Assembly: GCA_965215215.1 (NCBI GenBank)
Contig: OZ244043.1
Span: 558,001 to 622,000 of the forward strand
Direction: 5' to 3'
DNA from: CALDTK01 sp965215215
GTDB lineage: Bacteria > Bacteroidota > Bacteroidia > Chitinophagales > Saprospiraceae
DNA: 64,000 nt
Positions within the stretch are counted from its first letter, which is position 1, and every line of letters begins with the position of its first letter. Shown here in pieces: positions 52,310 to 61,632 of the stretch. The notes beneath the pieces are model-generated. The model was not told the DNA's origin and ran no database searches. It saw nothing but the letters and a program-made list of their open reading frames with translations. The position numbers and the translations under genes were made by a program.

Positions 52310-53649
52310 CGGAATACTTTTTCGAGTCTAGACAGGGCCTCGGGCAACGCGAAAACGATCACCTTGTCGCCGACGGCCAGTTGGAAATCGCCGTCGGGTA
52401 CGAACGTATTCTCCCCGCGGATAACCCCGCCGATCAGGGCGGACTCCGGCAGGTGTAAATCCTTGAGCGGGTTGTGCACTACGCGATTGTCCCTCACGAT
52501 GTGGTACTCGATCACCTCCGCGTCTACGCCGTGCAGACTGGTGATCGCCTCGACCCTGCCCTTACGCACGTAGCGCAGCACGTTGTTGGCCGCGATCAGC
52601 TTCATGTTGATGAGCGTGTCCACACCGATGTCCTGCGAGATATGCTCGTACTCGCGGTTGTCCACCTGCGCGATGGTCCGGTACACCCCGCGGTTTTTTG
52701 CCGAAAGGCTCGAGATGATGTTCGCCTCCGGATTCGGCGTAAGGGCCACGAAGGCGTCGGCACGCTCGAGGCCCACTTCGGCCAGTAGGTAAGAGTTGGT
52801 CGGATCGCCGTTGATGATGATGGAGTCGTTGAGCAGCGAGGCCAGGTCGCGACAGCGGTTCTTGTCTTCGTCGATCACGGTCACCTTATAGTCCGACTCC
52901 AGCAGCTGCGCCGTTTCGTAGGCGAGCCGCGTTCCCCCGGCGATCATCACGCGCCGGATGGCGTGCTCCTCCTTGCCCACCAGCTCGGTGAGTAGCGGCA
53001 GTTTCTCGCGTCGCGTGATGAAGTACACGTGGTCGCGCGGGTGAATCACCGTCGAGCCCTTCGGGATCAGCGTGCGCTTGCCCCGGAGGATGGCCATCGG
53101 CCGCAACTCCGCGGCCGACGGCCCGAGCGACGGCCACTGACTCAGCCGAACGTCCGCCAGCCGCGAGGTCTGGTCGATGGTCGCGCCGACCAGGGTAAAC
53201 TTCCCCTCCTCGAACTCGAACACGTCGGTAAAGGTGGCCTCCCGCACGAGCCGCTCGATCTCGCGCGCCGCGAGCAAGCTCGGGGAGATCATGGAACCCA
53301 CCCCGAGGTTCTCGAAGATGTCGCGCTGCCCGAGTTGCAGGTACTCCGACGAGCTCACCCGCGCCACGGTTTTCGAGGCCCCCAGCTTGTTGGCGAGCAT
53401 GGCCGTCATCAGGTTGGTCGTCTCCGAGGTCGTCATCGCCAGCACGAGGTCCGCGCGGTTTACCTCCGCCTGCCGCAGCGTGGCGATGGCCGCCGAGTTG
53501 CCGGTGAGGGTGAGCACGTCGAGGCGGTTGTTCACCACGTCGAGCACCTCCTGATTGGTGTCGATGAGGGTGATGTTGTGGTCTTCGGAGAGCAGGTGCT
53601 CCGCCAGGTGGAAACCGACATCCCCGGCACCCGCAATGATGATCTTCAT
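52306..53649 (-). CDS. trkA: Trk system potassium transporter, NAD-binding subunit
   Basis: Cytoplasmic regulatory subunit of 447 residues in two tandem halves, each an RCK unit: TrkA_N at the start (KIIIAGAGDVGFHLAEHLLS, Rossmann GAGDVG) and again from about 230 (RRVMIAGGTRLAYETAQLL), each followed by a TrkA_C domain (about 135-220 and 365-447). It binds NAD(H)/nucleotides and gates TrkH. It is the first gene of the minus-strand operon with trkH. The 90-bp gap to the divergent phosphatase gene contains a motif A-type copy (53652-53665) just upstream of its ATG. Confidence 0.95.
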   Translation of the reverse strand: MKIIIAGAGDVGFHLAEHLLSEDHNITLIDTNQEVLDVVNNRLDVLTLTGNSAAIATLRQAEVNRADLVLAMTTSETTNLMTAMLANKLGASKTVARVSSSEYLQLGQRDIFENLGVGSMISPSLLAAREIERLVREATFTDVFEFEEGKFTLVGATIDQTSRLADVRLSQWPSLGPSAAELRPMAILRGKRTLIPKGSTVIHPRDHVYFITRREKLPLLTELVGKEEHAIRRVMIAGGTRLAYETAQLLESDYKVTVIDEDKNRCRDLASLLNDSIIINGDPTNSYLLAEVGLERADAFVALTPNPEANIISSLSAKNRGVYRTIAQVDNREYEHISQDIGVDTLINMKLIAANNVLRYVRKGRVEAITSLHGVDAEVIEYHIVRDNRVVHNPLKDLHLPESALIGGVIRGENTFVPDGDFQLAVGDKVIVFALPEALSRLEKVFR

Positions 53650-53651
53650 AC

Positions 53652-53665
53652 GCTTACGCTAAAAC
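53652..53665 (+). repeat. dispersed motif A copy in a divergent promoter gap
   Basis: GCTTACGCTAAAAC, two bases before the trkA start on the other strand. Confidence 0.6.
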
Positions 53666-53739
53666 AAGAGTCCCCCACCCCGCGGTATACGCCTACCGGT
53701 CCCTACAGTCTGACGGCGGCAAAGGTGCACCTTTAGCCC

Positions 53740-54189
53740 ATGAAAGTGCTGACCGTTTGTCTCGGAAACATCTGCCGCTCCCCGCTCGCGCAGGCCCTCG
53801 TGGAGCGGCACGCCGCGGCGGCCGGGCGCGACTGGACCGTCGGGTCGGCCGGTACGGGGGACTACCACGTGGGCGCACCGCCCGATCCGCGGTCCGTGGC
53901 GGTGGGCGCGGCGCACGGGCTCGACCTGAGCCACCAACGCGCCCGGCAGCTGACCGCCCGGGACCTGTTCGACCACGATCACGTCTTGGTGATGGACGCG
54001 CAGAACTATGCGGCGGCCCGTGGGCTGGTGCGGGATCCCGCGCTCCGGCGGAAGGTCGAGCTCATCATGAACTTCGCGGATCCGGGGCGCAACCAGGCGG
54101 TGCCCGATCCCTACTGGGACGATGACGGCTTCGAGCTCGTCTACCGAATGCTCGATCGGGCCGCGGCGGGATTCGTGGCCGGGCACTAG
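53740..54189 (+). CDS. low molecular weight protein-tyrosine-phosphatase
   Basis: Cytoplasmic phosphatase of 149 residues. The catalytic P-loop CLGNICRSP (Cys 8, Arg 14) is at the N-terminus and the general-acid motif is VPDPYWDD, both intact; length is normal. Bacterial members dephosphorylate tyrosine kinases of capsule/exopolysaccharide synthesis or other phosphoproteins; no kinase gene is close here, although a flippase lies 8 kb away. Its last four bases overlap the end of the convergent LamG gene. ATG 53740 is the only good start. Confidence 0.95.
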   Translation: MKVLTVCLGNICRSPLAQALVERHAAAAGRDWTVGSAGTGDYHVGAPPDPRSVAVGAAHGLDLSHQRARQLTARDLFDHDHVLVMDAQNYAAARGLVRDPALRRKVELIMNFADPGRNQAVPDPYWDDDGFELVYRMLDRAAAGFVAGH

Positions 54190-55448
54190 CGAATGAGCGT
54201 GAGCTCGCCCGCCTTATCGATTGCCTCCCCGTCGCACTCGAAGGCGACGCGCCACAGGTACATGCCCGGGGCGGAAGGTTCGCCCTCGTAGGTGCCGTCC
54301 CAGCGGTCGGTGGCCACCCCGCTTCCGAATACGCGGTTGCCCCACCGGTCGTAGATCTCGAAGCGGGCGAAGTTTTGCAGCGTGTTCGAGTTCGATATAC
54401 CGAAGGTCTCGTTGTCGGCCGGCCCCAGTCCGTTCGGCGTGAACGCCCGGGGCAGCAACAGCTGCGTGCAGTCGAACCCGTCGGTGTTGAACACCTGCAC
54501 CGCGGCGATGTCGGTGGCCACGCACGGGCTCTGGTCGTAGGTGAGGCTCACCGCGTACCGGGTGGAGGTGTCCGGGGCCACGCGCGGGTTGTCCGTATTC
54601 GCCCCCGCGACGATGCTGCCGTTCGGCGCCCACGAGATGTCGGTGGCGCACGTGTTCCCGAGCTGGATCTCGGTCTGTTCGCCGGCGTTGATCACCTGCT
54701 GCTTGCTGTCCGGGACCACGCGTTCGTTGTTGAGGTAGAGGGCCTCGATATTGTCCCCGCTTATGCCGCCCTGGTACACCTGAAACTCGTCGATGAAGCC
54801 CTGGAAGTTCGACTCGCTCAGCGGGCAACTCGAGGCTCCGATCTGGAGCGGGAAATCGTTGCTGATGTTGAAACGGGAGCCGCTGTTAAAGGTTTTGCTC
54901 AAATCGCCGTTCACGTACACGCTCACCTTCGAGGCTACCCGCGCCACCACCAGGTGCTGCCAGCAGGCGTTGCTGTCGAGCGGGACGAGCTCCTCGGGGT
55001 CTTCCCCCCCGATGCGCTTGCTCGCGTTTTCGGCGAAGTCGAGCTGCAGGGCTTTCTCCCGCGCCAGGTACACGACCCGAAACACCCGGTCGTACTCCGC
55101 GCAATCCTCCTGCTTCGAGAGCAGAGTCTGTCGCGTGGCCGTACCGGTGGGGTGAAAATACAGGGAAACGACAAAATCTCCGTTCTGGAAAACGTCCGAT
55201 AGCGGTCCGGCGAACGTGACGTTGCTGGCCAGTCCATCTAGCAAAATGCTGTTCCCCGACGGTCCGCAGCCCTGCAGCGTCTGACCGCTGAGAAAACCGT
55301 CGTAGGCGTCGTTGCCCTGGGTATCGTCCGCCGACCCGTCGTCGAAGCTGTAGTACGCCAGCGGCGGCACGCGCTGGGCCCGGAGCAGGCTTACGCCAAA
55401 ACACGAGAGTCCCGCAAAGACGACAGGGAGGGCTGAGGTAAGATTCAT
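54186..55448 (-). CDS. LamG-domain exported protein with gliding-motility-associated (T9SS type B) C-terminus
   Basis: Exported protein of 420 residues from ATG 55448 (an upstream ATG at 55475 is poorer). Signal peptide MNLTSALPVVFAGLSCFGVS, then a concanavalin-like LamG domain (about 35-215; YYSFDDGSADDTQGNDAYDG, LPLQIG-type strands and GFIDEFQVYQGGISGDNIEA), a short Ig-like part, and the C-terminal T9SS type B/gliding motility-associated domain (LLLPRAFTPNGLGPADNETF, FARFEIYDRWGNRVFGSGVA, DRWDGTYEGEPSAPGMYLWR). Probably exported to the surface. A motif A copy (55388-55402) lies in the signal-peptide codons. Confidence 0.92.
   Translation of the reverse strand: MNLTSALPVVFAGLSCFGVSLLRAQRVPPLAYYSFDDGSADDTQGNDAYDGFLSGQTLQGCGPSGNSILLDGLASNVTFAGPLSDVFQNGDFVVSLYFHPTGTATRQTLLSKQEDCAEYDRVFRVVYLAREKALQLDFAENASKRIGGEDPEELVPLDSNACWQHLVVARVASKVSVYVNGDLSKTFNSGSRFNISNDFPLQIGASSCPLSESNFQGFIDEFQVYQGGISGDNIEALYLNNERVVPDSKQQVINAGEQTEIQLGNTCATDISWAPNGSIVAGANTDNPRVAPDTSTRYAVSLTYDQSPCVATDIAAVQVFNTDGFDCTQLLLPRAFTPNGLGPADNETFGISNSNTLQNFARFEIYDRWGNRVFGSGVATDRWDGTYEGEPSAPGMYLWRVAFECDGEAIDKAGELTLIR
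55388..55402 (+). repeat. dispersed motif A copy (in signal-peptide codons)
   Basis: Exact GGCTTACGCCAAAAC; on the coding strand it encodes FGVS in the signal peptide of the LamG protein. Confidence 0.65.
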
Positions 55449-55543
55449 AGGCGTAGAGCACCGGTGGCCGCGCACACGGAACGCACGGGCCGGGGCCTTC
55501 AGTTTACGGCAATCCGGGGCCGATGGTTCTAGGCGTACGCCGA

Positions 55544-55858
55544 CTACCCGCCGAGCATGCTGCCCAAATCGCCCATCCCCCCGGGGAGCATACCGGACAT
55601 GAGCTGTTGTGCCTCCTCTTGTTCGGTTTCGGAGGCCTTGGTCAGCGCCCGGTTCAGCGCGACGACCAGCAGGTCCTCGAGCTGCTCCGGGTCGCCGTCT
55701 TCGAGTACGCGCTCCGCTACCTTCACGCCGACCACCTCCCGGGTACCGGTTACCGTCACGCTCACCCCGTCCGTCTCCTCGGTGATGCGCATCTCGCCGA
55801 GCTTCTTCTGTAGGGCCTCTTGCTGCTGTTGCATCTGCGCCATCATGTCACCAAACAT
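55544..55858 (-). CDS. YbaB/EbfC family nucleoid-associated protein
   Basis: Small DNA-binding protein of 104 residues. MFGDMMAQMQQQQEALQKKL opens the helical dimerisation arm, then EETDGVSVTVTGTREVVGVK VAE and a C-terminal helix with a Gly/Met-rich tail (SGMLPGGMGDLGSMLGG), as usual for the family. ATG 55858 is chosen; the longer frame to 55948 is translated promoter DNA. It stands divergent to the hydroxyacyl-CoA dehydrogenase gene with 77 bp between the starts. Binds DNA without strict sequence specificity and helps shape the nucleoid. Confidence 0.93.
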   Translation of the reverse strand: MFGDMMAQMQQQQEALQKKLGEMRITEETDGVSVTVTGTREVVGVKVAERVLEDGDPEQLEDLLVVALNRALTKASETEQEEAQQLMSGMLPGGMGDLGSMLGG

Positions 55859-55935
55859 CGCCGTCGATTTTGCCGGTCCGCACGCACGGCCGGTGGGACG
55901 CAAGGTAGAGTCCGCGCGTGGCACATCTTCGCCCC

Positions 55936-57081
55936 ATGGAGCAAGCAATCCCGGTTGGGGTCATCGGTTCGGGCGCCATGGGCTCGGGCATCGCGCAGGT
56001 CGCCGCCGAAGCCGGACACGAGGTACTCGTTTTCGACAACAATCCGAGTGCCCTCGAACGGGCGGACACCACCATGCGCGGGCTTTTCGCCGGGCTCGTG
56101 GCGAAGGGGAAGCGCACCCCGGCCGAGTCGGAGGCTACGGTGAGCCGGATCCGTTACGTCGGTAAATTACCCGATCTCGACGACGCCGGGCTCGTCGTCG
56201 AGGCCATCGTCGAGGACTTAGACGTCAAACGCCGGGTGTTCGAAGACCTCAGTCACGCCCTCGCCTCCGACTGCGTGTTCGCCACCAACACCTCCTCGTT
56301 GAGCGTAACGGCCATCGCGGCGGCCGCCGAGAATCCCGCGCGGGTGCTCGGGCTTCACTTTTTTAACCCCGCCCCCCTCATGCGACTCGTCGAGGTCGTA
56401 CCCGCCGCGCAAACCGACCCGAGCGTCACCGAACGTATGCTGACGCTCATGCGCGGCTGGGGCAAGACCCCCGTACGCGCGCAGGACACCCCCGGCTTCA
56501 TCGTCAACCGGGTGGCCCGACCTTACTACTCCGAGGCCCTCCGCCTACTCGACGAGGGGCTCGCCGAACCACACGACGTCGACGCCGCTATGGAGGCCAT
56601 CGGCTTTCGTATGGGGCCGTTTACCCTCATGGACTTCATCGGTCACGACGTCAATTTCGCCGTTACCGAGTCCATGTTCCACGCCTACTGGGGCGAGGCG
56701 CGCTACCGCCCGAGCTTCTCGCAGCGCCGGCTCGTCGACGCCGGCTACCTCGGCCGCAAAGCCGGCCGCGGCTTCTACGCCTACGACGCTGCCGGCAAGC
56801 CGGTTCGCCCCGCCACGGAGCTCGACCCGGCGGCCTTGAAACGGCTCTCGGATCGCATCTTACTCGTGCTCATCAACGAGGCCGCGGACGCGCTCCATTT
56901 CCGGGTGGCCCGGGCCGGGGCCATCGACGAGGCGATGCTGCTCGGGGTCAATTACCCGCGGGGGCTGCTGGATTGGGGCCGGGAGCTCGGACACGCCGAA
57001 CTCGTTCGGCGGCTCGACGTATTGTTCGAGCGCTACCACGAGGCGCGCTACCGGGTTTCGCCCGCCCTGCGGGGCGCGTAG
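55936..57081 (+). CDS. 3-hydroxyacyl-CoA dehydrogenase
   Basis: NAD-dependent dehydrogenase of 381 residues for beta-oxidation or related acyl-CoA routes (3-hydroxybutyryl-CoA/PaaH type). N-terminal NAD domain with GVIGSGAMGSGIAQVAAEAG, the catalytic Ser/His region NTSSLSVTAIA and GLHFFNPAPLMRLVEVV, then DTPGFIVNRVARPYYSEALR at the start of the first 3HCDH domain; a second, shorter 3HCDH copy closes the protein (LSDRILLVLINEAADALHFR). ATG 55936 fits the Rossmann start. The P-loop ATPase gene begins 42 bp later on the same strand. No thiolase or hydratase gene is near. Confidence 0.94.
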   Translation: MEQAIPVGVIGSGAMGSGIAQVAAEAGHEVLVFDNNPSALERADTTMRGLFAGLVAKGKRTPAESEATVSRIRYVGKLPDLDDAGLVVEAIVEDLDVKRRVFEDLSHALASDCVFATNTSSLSVTAIAAAAENPARVLGLHFFNPAPLMRLVEVVPAAQTDPSVTERMLTLMRGWGKTPVRAQDTPGFIVNRVARPYYSEALRLLDEGLAEPHDVDAAMEAIGFRMGPFTLMDFIGHDVNFAVTESMFHAYWGEARYRPSFSQRRLVDAGYLGRKAGRGFYAYDAAGKPVRPATELDPAALKRLSDRILLVLINEAADALHFRVARAGAIDEAMLLGVNYPRGLLDWGRELGHAELVRRLDVLFERYHEARYRVSPALRGA

Positions 57082-57123
57082 CCAAATCCTGCGTCGCGTA
57101 CCTTGCGGACGTAACCGTACTCG

Positions 57124-59553
57124 ATGACCGAAGCCGCAATTGATCCCGTACCGGCCACCCTGCGCGCGAGTATAGAGAGCAGTTGGCCCACCGCGCCACC
57201 GCGGCTTCAGGAGCGTGCCCTGGCCGCCGAGGGGAAGCACAGCATCGCGAGCCTGGTCGAACGGGGCGACGCCGCTTTCGCCGCCTTAGCCACCGGGGGT
57301 AGCAAGCTCGACCGCGCTACCGAGGCGCGGTCCTACGCCATTTGCTTCGACTGGACCGAGGGGGCCAAGGCCTTCGCCCTGCTCTGGAGAAACATCCTCT
57401 TCGAGTGGCAGCACGCCCTCATCCTCGAGGCCGAGGACGGTGCCACCCCGGCCGAGCTCGAGCAGTTGGCCGTCGCCTCCGAACAGCTGCAGCTGCGCGC
57501 GCTCACCGAGTGGTACGAAGCCTTCGAGCTCGATTTACGCTCCCTGGACGAAGACCCGAAGCGGCGGCGCGATCGGATGTTCGACTGGAGCCTGCAGCAA
57601 AACCCCTGGCCCGTTTACCGCGAGCAGCTCACCGAAATCGCCGCCCAGCTCTCGCTGCTCCACGGCAGCTTCGCCGAGCGCCTCCAGGCCACCTCCGAGC
57701 TACAGCGGCTCGGCGACGAGCTCGAGGGCACCACCGACCAGTACCGCACCGACTTGGCCACCCTGCGCCAGCAGGCGACCGCGGCGATCGACCTCATCGA
57801 CGAGGCCGAAGACGGATCGCCGTCGCGCATCTCCATCAGCAAACTCGAAGTCCTCGATCCGCTCGCTAAGGTGTCCGGCCACCTCGAAGGGTTCACCCGG
57901 CGGTTCTCCGGTTCGATCGAACGACTGCCCGAGGAAGTCAAACTCTTCGTCGAGCCGAAGGACGGCGAGCTCCCCTACCGGGAGATCAACCTCGAACGCC
58001 AGACCGGGCAGTGGGTCTCGGCCGAGATCCTACCGACCCTCCAGCGCGTGGAGCGAACGGTGGAGCAGTCGGCGGCCGACCTCTCGCGCACGCTCATCGA
58101 CGTGCGCAATCGGGTGACGCTGCTGCGCGACAGCGAACGCCCCGAGGGCAAGCCCGGCGGCGCGGCCCCCGACGAAGATCGCGAGCGCCTGCGCCACGTA
58201 CTCGGGGCCTACCTCCAGCGGCTCTTCGCGGTCGAGAAAGCCTTCGCCAGCGACGGCGCCGAGATCTACGAGAAGGTGCGCACCAACCTGCGGCTCTCGA
58301 ACGCCGCCAACCGCGACCTCAGCTTCCTCGAGGTCAGCTTCCAGGCGGGCCTCTCGCAGGTGCGCCGAACGCAGGGTGCGCTCCTCGACCGCATCGGGCG
58401 CTGGCTCAACGACCAACAGCTCTCGCTGCGGCGCTTCCAGTACCAGTTCGCCGAGGAGGAGAGCCTGAGCGTCGGCGAGAAGGTCGTCCGGGCGCTCAAC
58501 GCGCGCCGCACCGACCCGGCGAACGCGGCCTACGTGAGCGTGCTCGTCACGCGCGGCTTCATCGGCGAATCCTTCCACGCCGGCCGGGAGGGCGAAACCA
58601 CCCGCGCCGTCAACGCGATCGAGGGTTGGCGGGCGGGGTTCCGCGGCACGCTCGCGATCACCGGGCAGCGCTACAGCGGGAAAACCCACTTCGCCGAACT
58701 GATCGCCGGGCGCTATTTCGAGCAACGGGTAGTGAGGCTGCGCCCCAACAGCAATTTCGAGATCGCCGGTCGGCGCGAGACCACCACGCAGGACTTGGGC
58801 GCCGCCCTCGCGTTTTTGCGGAAGCACGCCCTGCAGGAGTCGGTGATGGTCCTCATCGAGGACCTCGAGCTCTGGTGGGGGGCGGAGTGCAGCCTTTCGG
58901 AAAACGCGACCGTGCTGCGCGAGACGATGGACGACCTCTCCAATCGCCTCTTCTTCGTGGTCACGATGGGCAACTGGACCTTCACGGAGCTGAGTCGCGG
59001 ACTCAACCTCTCGGCGGCGTTCCAGCTCGAGCTCAACCTCGACACCATGCCGCTGGCCGATTTTACGCAGACGGTACTGACGCGCCACGCGGCCACGCAC
59101 GTACGGCTCGTGGATCCGGCCGGCAAGGAGCTCAGCGAGCGCAAGTTGCGCGAGCACGCCGAAGTGATCTGGCGTTCGGCCCGCGGTAACGTCGGGGACG
59201 GACTGCGGCGGTGGGCGCAGTCGGTGAAGTACCTCGACGCGAACACCGTGCAGCTCACCGACCGGAGCAACTATCCGCTACCCAACTTCATCGACCCCGA
59301 CGTAGGGGTCGTGCTCGCGGCCGTGAAGCGCGCGCGCTACCCGAACGAGTACGAACTGCGCCGCTACTTCGGCCCCGTCTTCCCGACGGTGTACCGCCCG
59401 GTGGTGCAGCGCCTCATCCGACTCGGGATCCTCGTGCGGCACCGCTCGGGCCGGCTTTCGGTCAGTCCCTCGGCGAGTAACGAAATCGGTCGCATCTTAC
59501 AACGCGAGGACCTGCTCCAATCCGGCTACGCGCAGGCCCCTCTCACCCTCTAA
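57124..59553 (+). CDS. large P-loop ATPase of unknown function
   Basis: Protein of 809 residues. The first 470 are helical, acidic and rich in coiled-coil-type heptads (TSELQRLGDELEGTTDQYRT, VERTVEQSAADLSRTLIDVR). From about 500 comes an AAA-type ATPase: Walker A AITGQRYSGKTHFAELIAG, Walker B VMVLIEDLELWW, sensor-like FFVVTMGNWTF, then a lid and a C-terminal winged-helix-like end (VYRPVVQRLIRLGILVRHRS). No membrane segment or family is recognised. It is followed 9 bp later by an MscS-like channel and then an antiporter, all on one strand with tiny gaps, so it probably couples ATP use to a membrane or stress function (inference). Confidence 0.7.
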   Translation: MTEAAIDPVPATLRASIESSWPTAPPRLQERALAAEGKHSIASLVERGDAAFAALATGGSKLDRATEARSYAICFDWTEGAKAFALLWRNILFEWQHALILEAEDGATPAELEQLAVASEQLQLRALTEWYEAFELDLRSLDEDPKRRRDRMFDWSLQQNPWPVYREQLTEIAAQLSLLHGSFAERLQATSELQRLGDELEGTTDQYRTDLATLRQQATAAIDLIDEAEDGSPSRISISKLEVLDPLAKVSGHLEGFTRRFSGSIERLPEEVKLFVEPKDGELPYREINLERQTGQWVSAEILPTLQRVERTVEQSAADLSRTLIDVRNRVTLLRDSERPEGKPGGAAPDEDRERLRHVLGAYLQRLFAVEKAFASDGAEIYEKVRTNLRLSNAANRDLSFLEVSFQAGLSQVRRTQGALLDRIGRWLNDQQLSLRRFQYQFAEEESLSVGEKVVRALNARRTDPANAAYVSVLVTRGFIGESFHAGREGETTRAVNAIEGWRAGFRGTLAITGQRYSGKTHFAELIAGRYFEQRVVRLRPNSNFEIAGRRETTTQDLGAALAFLRKHALQESVMVLIEDLELWWGAECSLSENATVLRETMDDLSNRLFFVVTMGNWTFTELSRGLNLSAAFQLELNLDTMPLADFTQTVLTRHAATHVRLVDPAGKELSERKLREHAEVIWRSARGNVGDGLRRWAQSVKYLDANTVQLTDRSNYPLPNFIDPDVGVVLAAVKRARYPNEYELRRYFGPVFPTVYRPVVQRLIRLGILVRHRSGRLSVSPSASNEIGRILQREDLLQSGYAQAPLTL

Positions 59554-59562
59554 GTCGCGAGG

Positions 59563-60294
59563 ATGAATCCCGATCCAAGCAACCTCATAACCTGGTACAA
59601 CCTCGGCACGGTCGGCATCGGGCTGGCCCTGCTGTACGGTGCGTTGCGGCTGCTCGACTCCCGCATCGAGCGCGGGCTGTACCTGCAGCAGGCCGACGGC
59701 CTCGTGCGTACGATCGTGCGCGTCGCCCTGCTGGCCTTCGAGCCGATCTCCCTGCTCGTGATGCTGGCCCTGTTCGTGGCCATCTGGCCGCTGGTACACG
59801 GGCTCATCGTGGCGCTACTCGTGTTCGTGCTCTACCAGTACTTACGCGATTTCGTGGCGGGGCGCGTGTTCCGCTTCGACCGCGCCGTACAGCTCGGTCG
59901 GCGACTGGTCGGCGACCACGGCCGCGGGACGATCGCTGGCTTCGGGACGACCGGACTCTACGTCCAACTCGAGGAGGGGCGCAGTCGCATCCCCTACGCC
60001 ACCCTGGTGCGGGGGGGCTACACCGTGACCACCGACAGTGAGCGCGGGGGGTACTTTCAGCTACAAATTCTTATCCCGGAGGGCGATACCTCACCGCAGG
60101 CCTTGCGCACCTTGCGCAACGTGCTCGTCGACAGCCCGTACGTCCGCGACGGTTTCGACCTGGAATCGCATACCGAAGACGGGGATCACCTTGTTGTGGA
60201 CGTAAACTTGGGTGTCTACAGCGCCGAACACGTTCAGTACCTCACCGGACAACTCCAGGAGCGGGGCTACACCGCGACCCTACTCCCCCGCTAA
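59563..60294 (+). CDS. MscS-like mechanosensitive channel protein
   Basis: Inner-membrane protein of 243 residues: first hydrophobic segment 10-28, then two more at about 48-70 and 72-95 (LVHGLIVALLVFVLYQYLRD), with the MscS-type pore-to-beta transition LRDFVAGRVFRFDRAVQLGR and the cytoplasmic beta domain DHGRGTIAGFGTTGLYVQLE, EGRSRIPYATLVRGG, and a C-terminal alpha/beta part. The 'G-x-I-x-x-F/I-G-T-T' and IP-x-x-x-L elements are those of MscS. It would release solutes on membrane stretch. It sits between the large P-loop ATPase and an antiporter with 9- and 12-bp gaps, hence one operon. Confidence 0.83.
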   Translation: MNPDPSNLITWYNLGTVGIGLALLYGALRLLDSRIERGLYLQQADGLVRTIVRVALLAFEPISLLVMLALFVAIWPLVHGLIVALLVFVLYQYLRDFVAGRVFRFDRAVQLGRRLVGDHGRGTIAGFGTTGLYVQLEEGRSRIPYATLVRGGYTVTTDSERGGYFQLQILIPEGDTSPQALRTLRNVLVDSPYVRDGFDLESHTEDGDHLVVDVNLGVYSAEHVQYLTGQLQERGYTATLLPR

Positions 60295-60306
60295 GCAAAT
60301 CGATCA

Positions 60307-61632
60307 ATGGGTAATTTTACCTCCTACGACATCATCATGGCCGCGTCGATCGTGGTCATTCTGTCTTTCTTCTTCAGCGAGATCTCCAAGCGGACCAACG
60401 TGCCGTCGGTGCTGCTGCTCATCATCCTGGGCGTGGCCATCAACATCGGGCTCGGGATGTACGGGATTCAGATTTCGGAGACCGCGGGGCTGCTCGAGTT
60501 GTTGGGCATCGTCGGTTTGATCATGATCGTACTCGAGGCCGCACTCGAGCTCAAGCTGGCGCGCGACAAGCTCGTACCCATCGCGAAAGCCTTCAGCGTG
60601 GCGGCCATCGGACTGCTAATCAGCACCTGGGCGGCCGCCGAGATCCTGCAGTACTTCGTGGCGGGCATGAGCTCGCAGGTGGCCTGGCTCTACGCCACCC
60701 CCCTCTCGATCCTGTCGAGCGCGATCATCATCCCGAGCGTCGGCGGGCTGCGGGGCGACAAGAAGGAGTTTCACATCTACGAGTCGACCTTCTCCGACAT
60801 CCTCGGGATCATCGTTTTCTACTTTCTCGTCCGGCCCTTCGACGGCAACGAGCACCTGGAGGGGAATCCGCTGGGGGGCTACCTGCTCATCCTCGCCACC
60901 ACCGTGGCCATCTCCCTGTTTGCGAGCTACCTGATCGTATTCGTATTCCAGAAGATCACGAGTCACGTCAAGCTCTTCCTGCTCATCGCGGTGCTGCTGC
61001 TGCTGTACGCCATCGGTAAGAAGTTCCACCTGTCTTCCCTGATCATCATCCTGATCTTCGGTTTGATGTTCGCCAACATCGGACTCTTCTTCTTCGGGCC
61101 GCTGAAGAAGTTGCTGCACGTCGATAAGCTCGATAACATCTACGAGGGTCTGCACGTCGTCACGCTCGAGACGGCCTTCGTGGTCCGCACGTTCTTCTTC
61201 GTCGTTTTCGGCCTGAGCATCGATCCATTCTCCCTGCTGAGTGCCGACGTGGCGCTGATCTCCGGGCTCATCATCCTCTCGATCTACTTCATCCGCCTGA
61301 TCATCCTGCGGATCTTCATCGGCCGCGACGTCTTCCCGCAGTTGTTCGTCGCCCCGCGGGGTCTGATCACGGTGCTGCTCTTCAACGCGATTCCGGCGAG
61401 CGTACTCGTTCCCGGCTTCGAACCGGGCATCCTTTTGTTCGTGATCATCGGCACGAGCCTGATCATGACCGGAGCCATGATTCAAGACAAAAAGCGAGCG
61501 GGCTCGGCGGTGCGGCGCGCGGAGTCGACGCCGGTCGGTCTCGTTACGTGGGAGGCACCGAGCTTGGCGGATGCGGCCGCACTCGAAGAACTCGAGCTCA
61601 ACGAAAAGGGCGAACCCGCTCCGTTGCTCTAA
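60307..61632 (+). CDS. cation:proton antiporter (CPA family)
   Basis: Integral membrane transporter of 441 residues with about 12 hydrophobic segments beginning at residue 8 (IMAASIVVILSFFFSEISKR). The N-terminal FFSEISKRTNVPSVLLLIIL GVAIN block, LIMIVLEAALELKL and SILSSAIIIPSVGGLRGDK agree with the sodium/proton exchanger fold; LSSAIIIPSV stands where other members carry the membrane-embedded Asp pair, and FSDILGIIVFYF holds an Asp that may be part of the ion site. A polar tail of about 50 residues follows. It probably exchanges Na+ or K+ for protons. Operon with the MscS-like gene; the flippase gene starts at the base after its stop. Confidence 0.9.
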   Translation: MGNFTSYDIIMAASIVVILSFFFSEISKRTNVPSVLLLIILGVAINIGLGMYGIQISETAGLLELLGIVGLIMIVLEAALELKLARDKLVPIAKAFSVAAIGLLISTWAAAEILQYFVAGMSSQVAWLYATPLSILSSAIIIPSVGGLRGDKKEFHIYESTFSDILGIIVFYFLVRPFDGNEHLEGNPLGGYLLILATTVAISLFASYLIVFVFQKITSHVKLFLLIAVLLLLYAIGKKFHLSSLIIILIFGLMFANIGLFFFGPLKKLLHVDKLDNIYEGLHVVTLETAFVVRTFFFVVFGLSIDPFSLLSADVALISGLIILSIYFIRLIILRIFIGRDVFPQLFVAPRGLITVLLFNAIPASVLVPGFEPGILLFVIIGTSLIMTGAMIQDKKRAGSAVRRAESTPVGLVTWEAPSLADAAALEELELNEKGEPAPLL

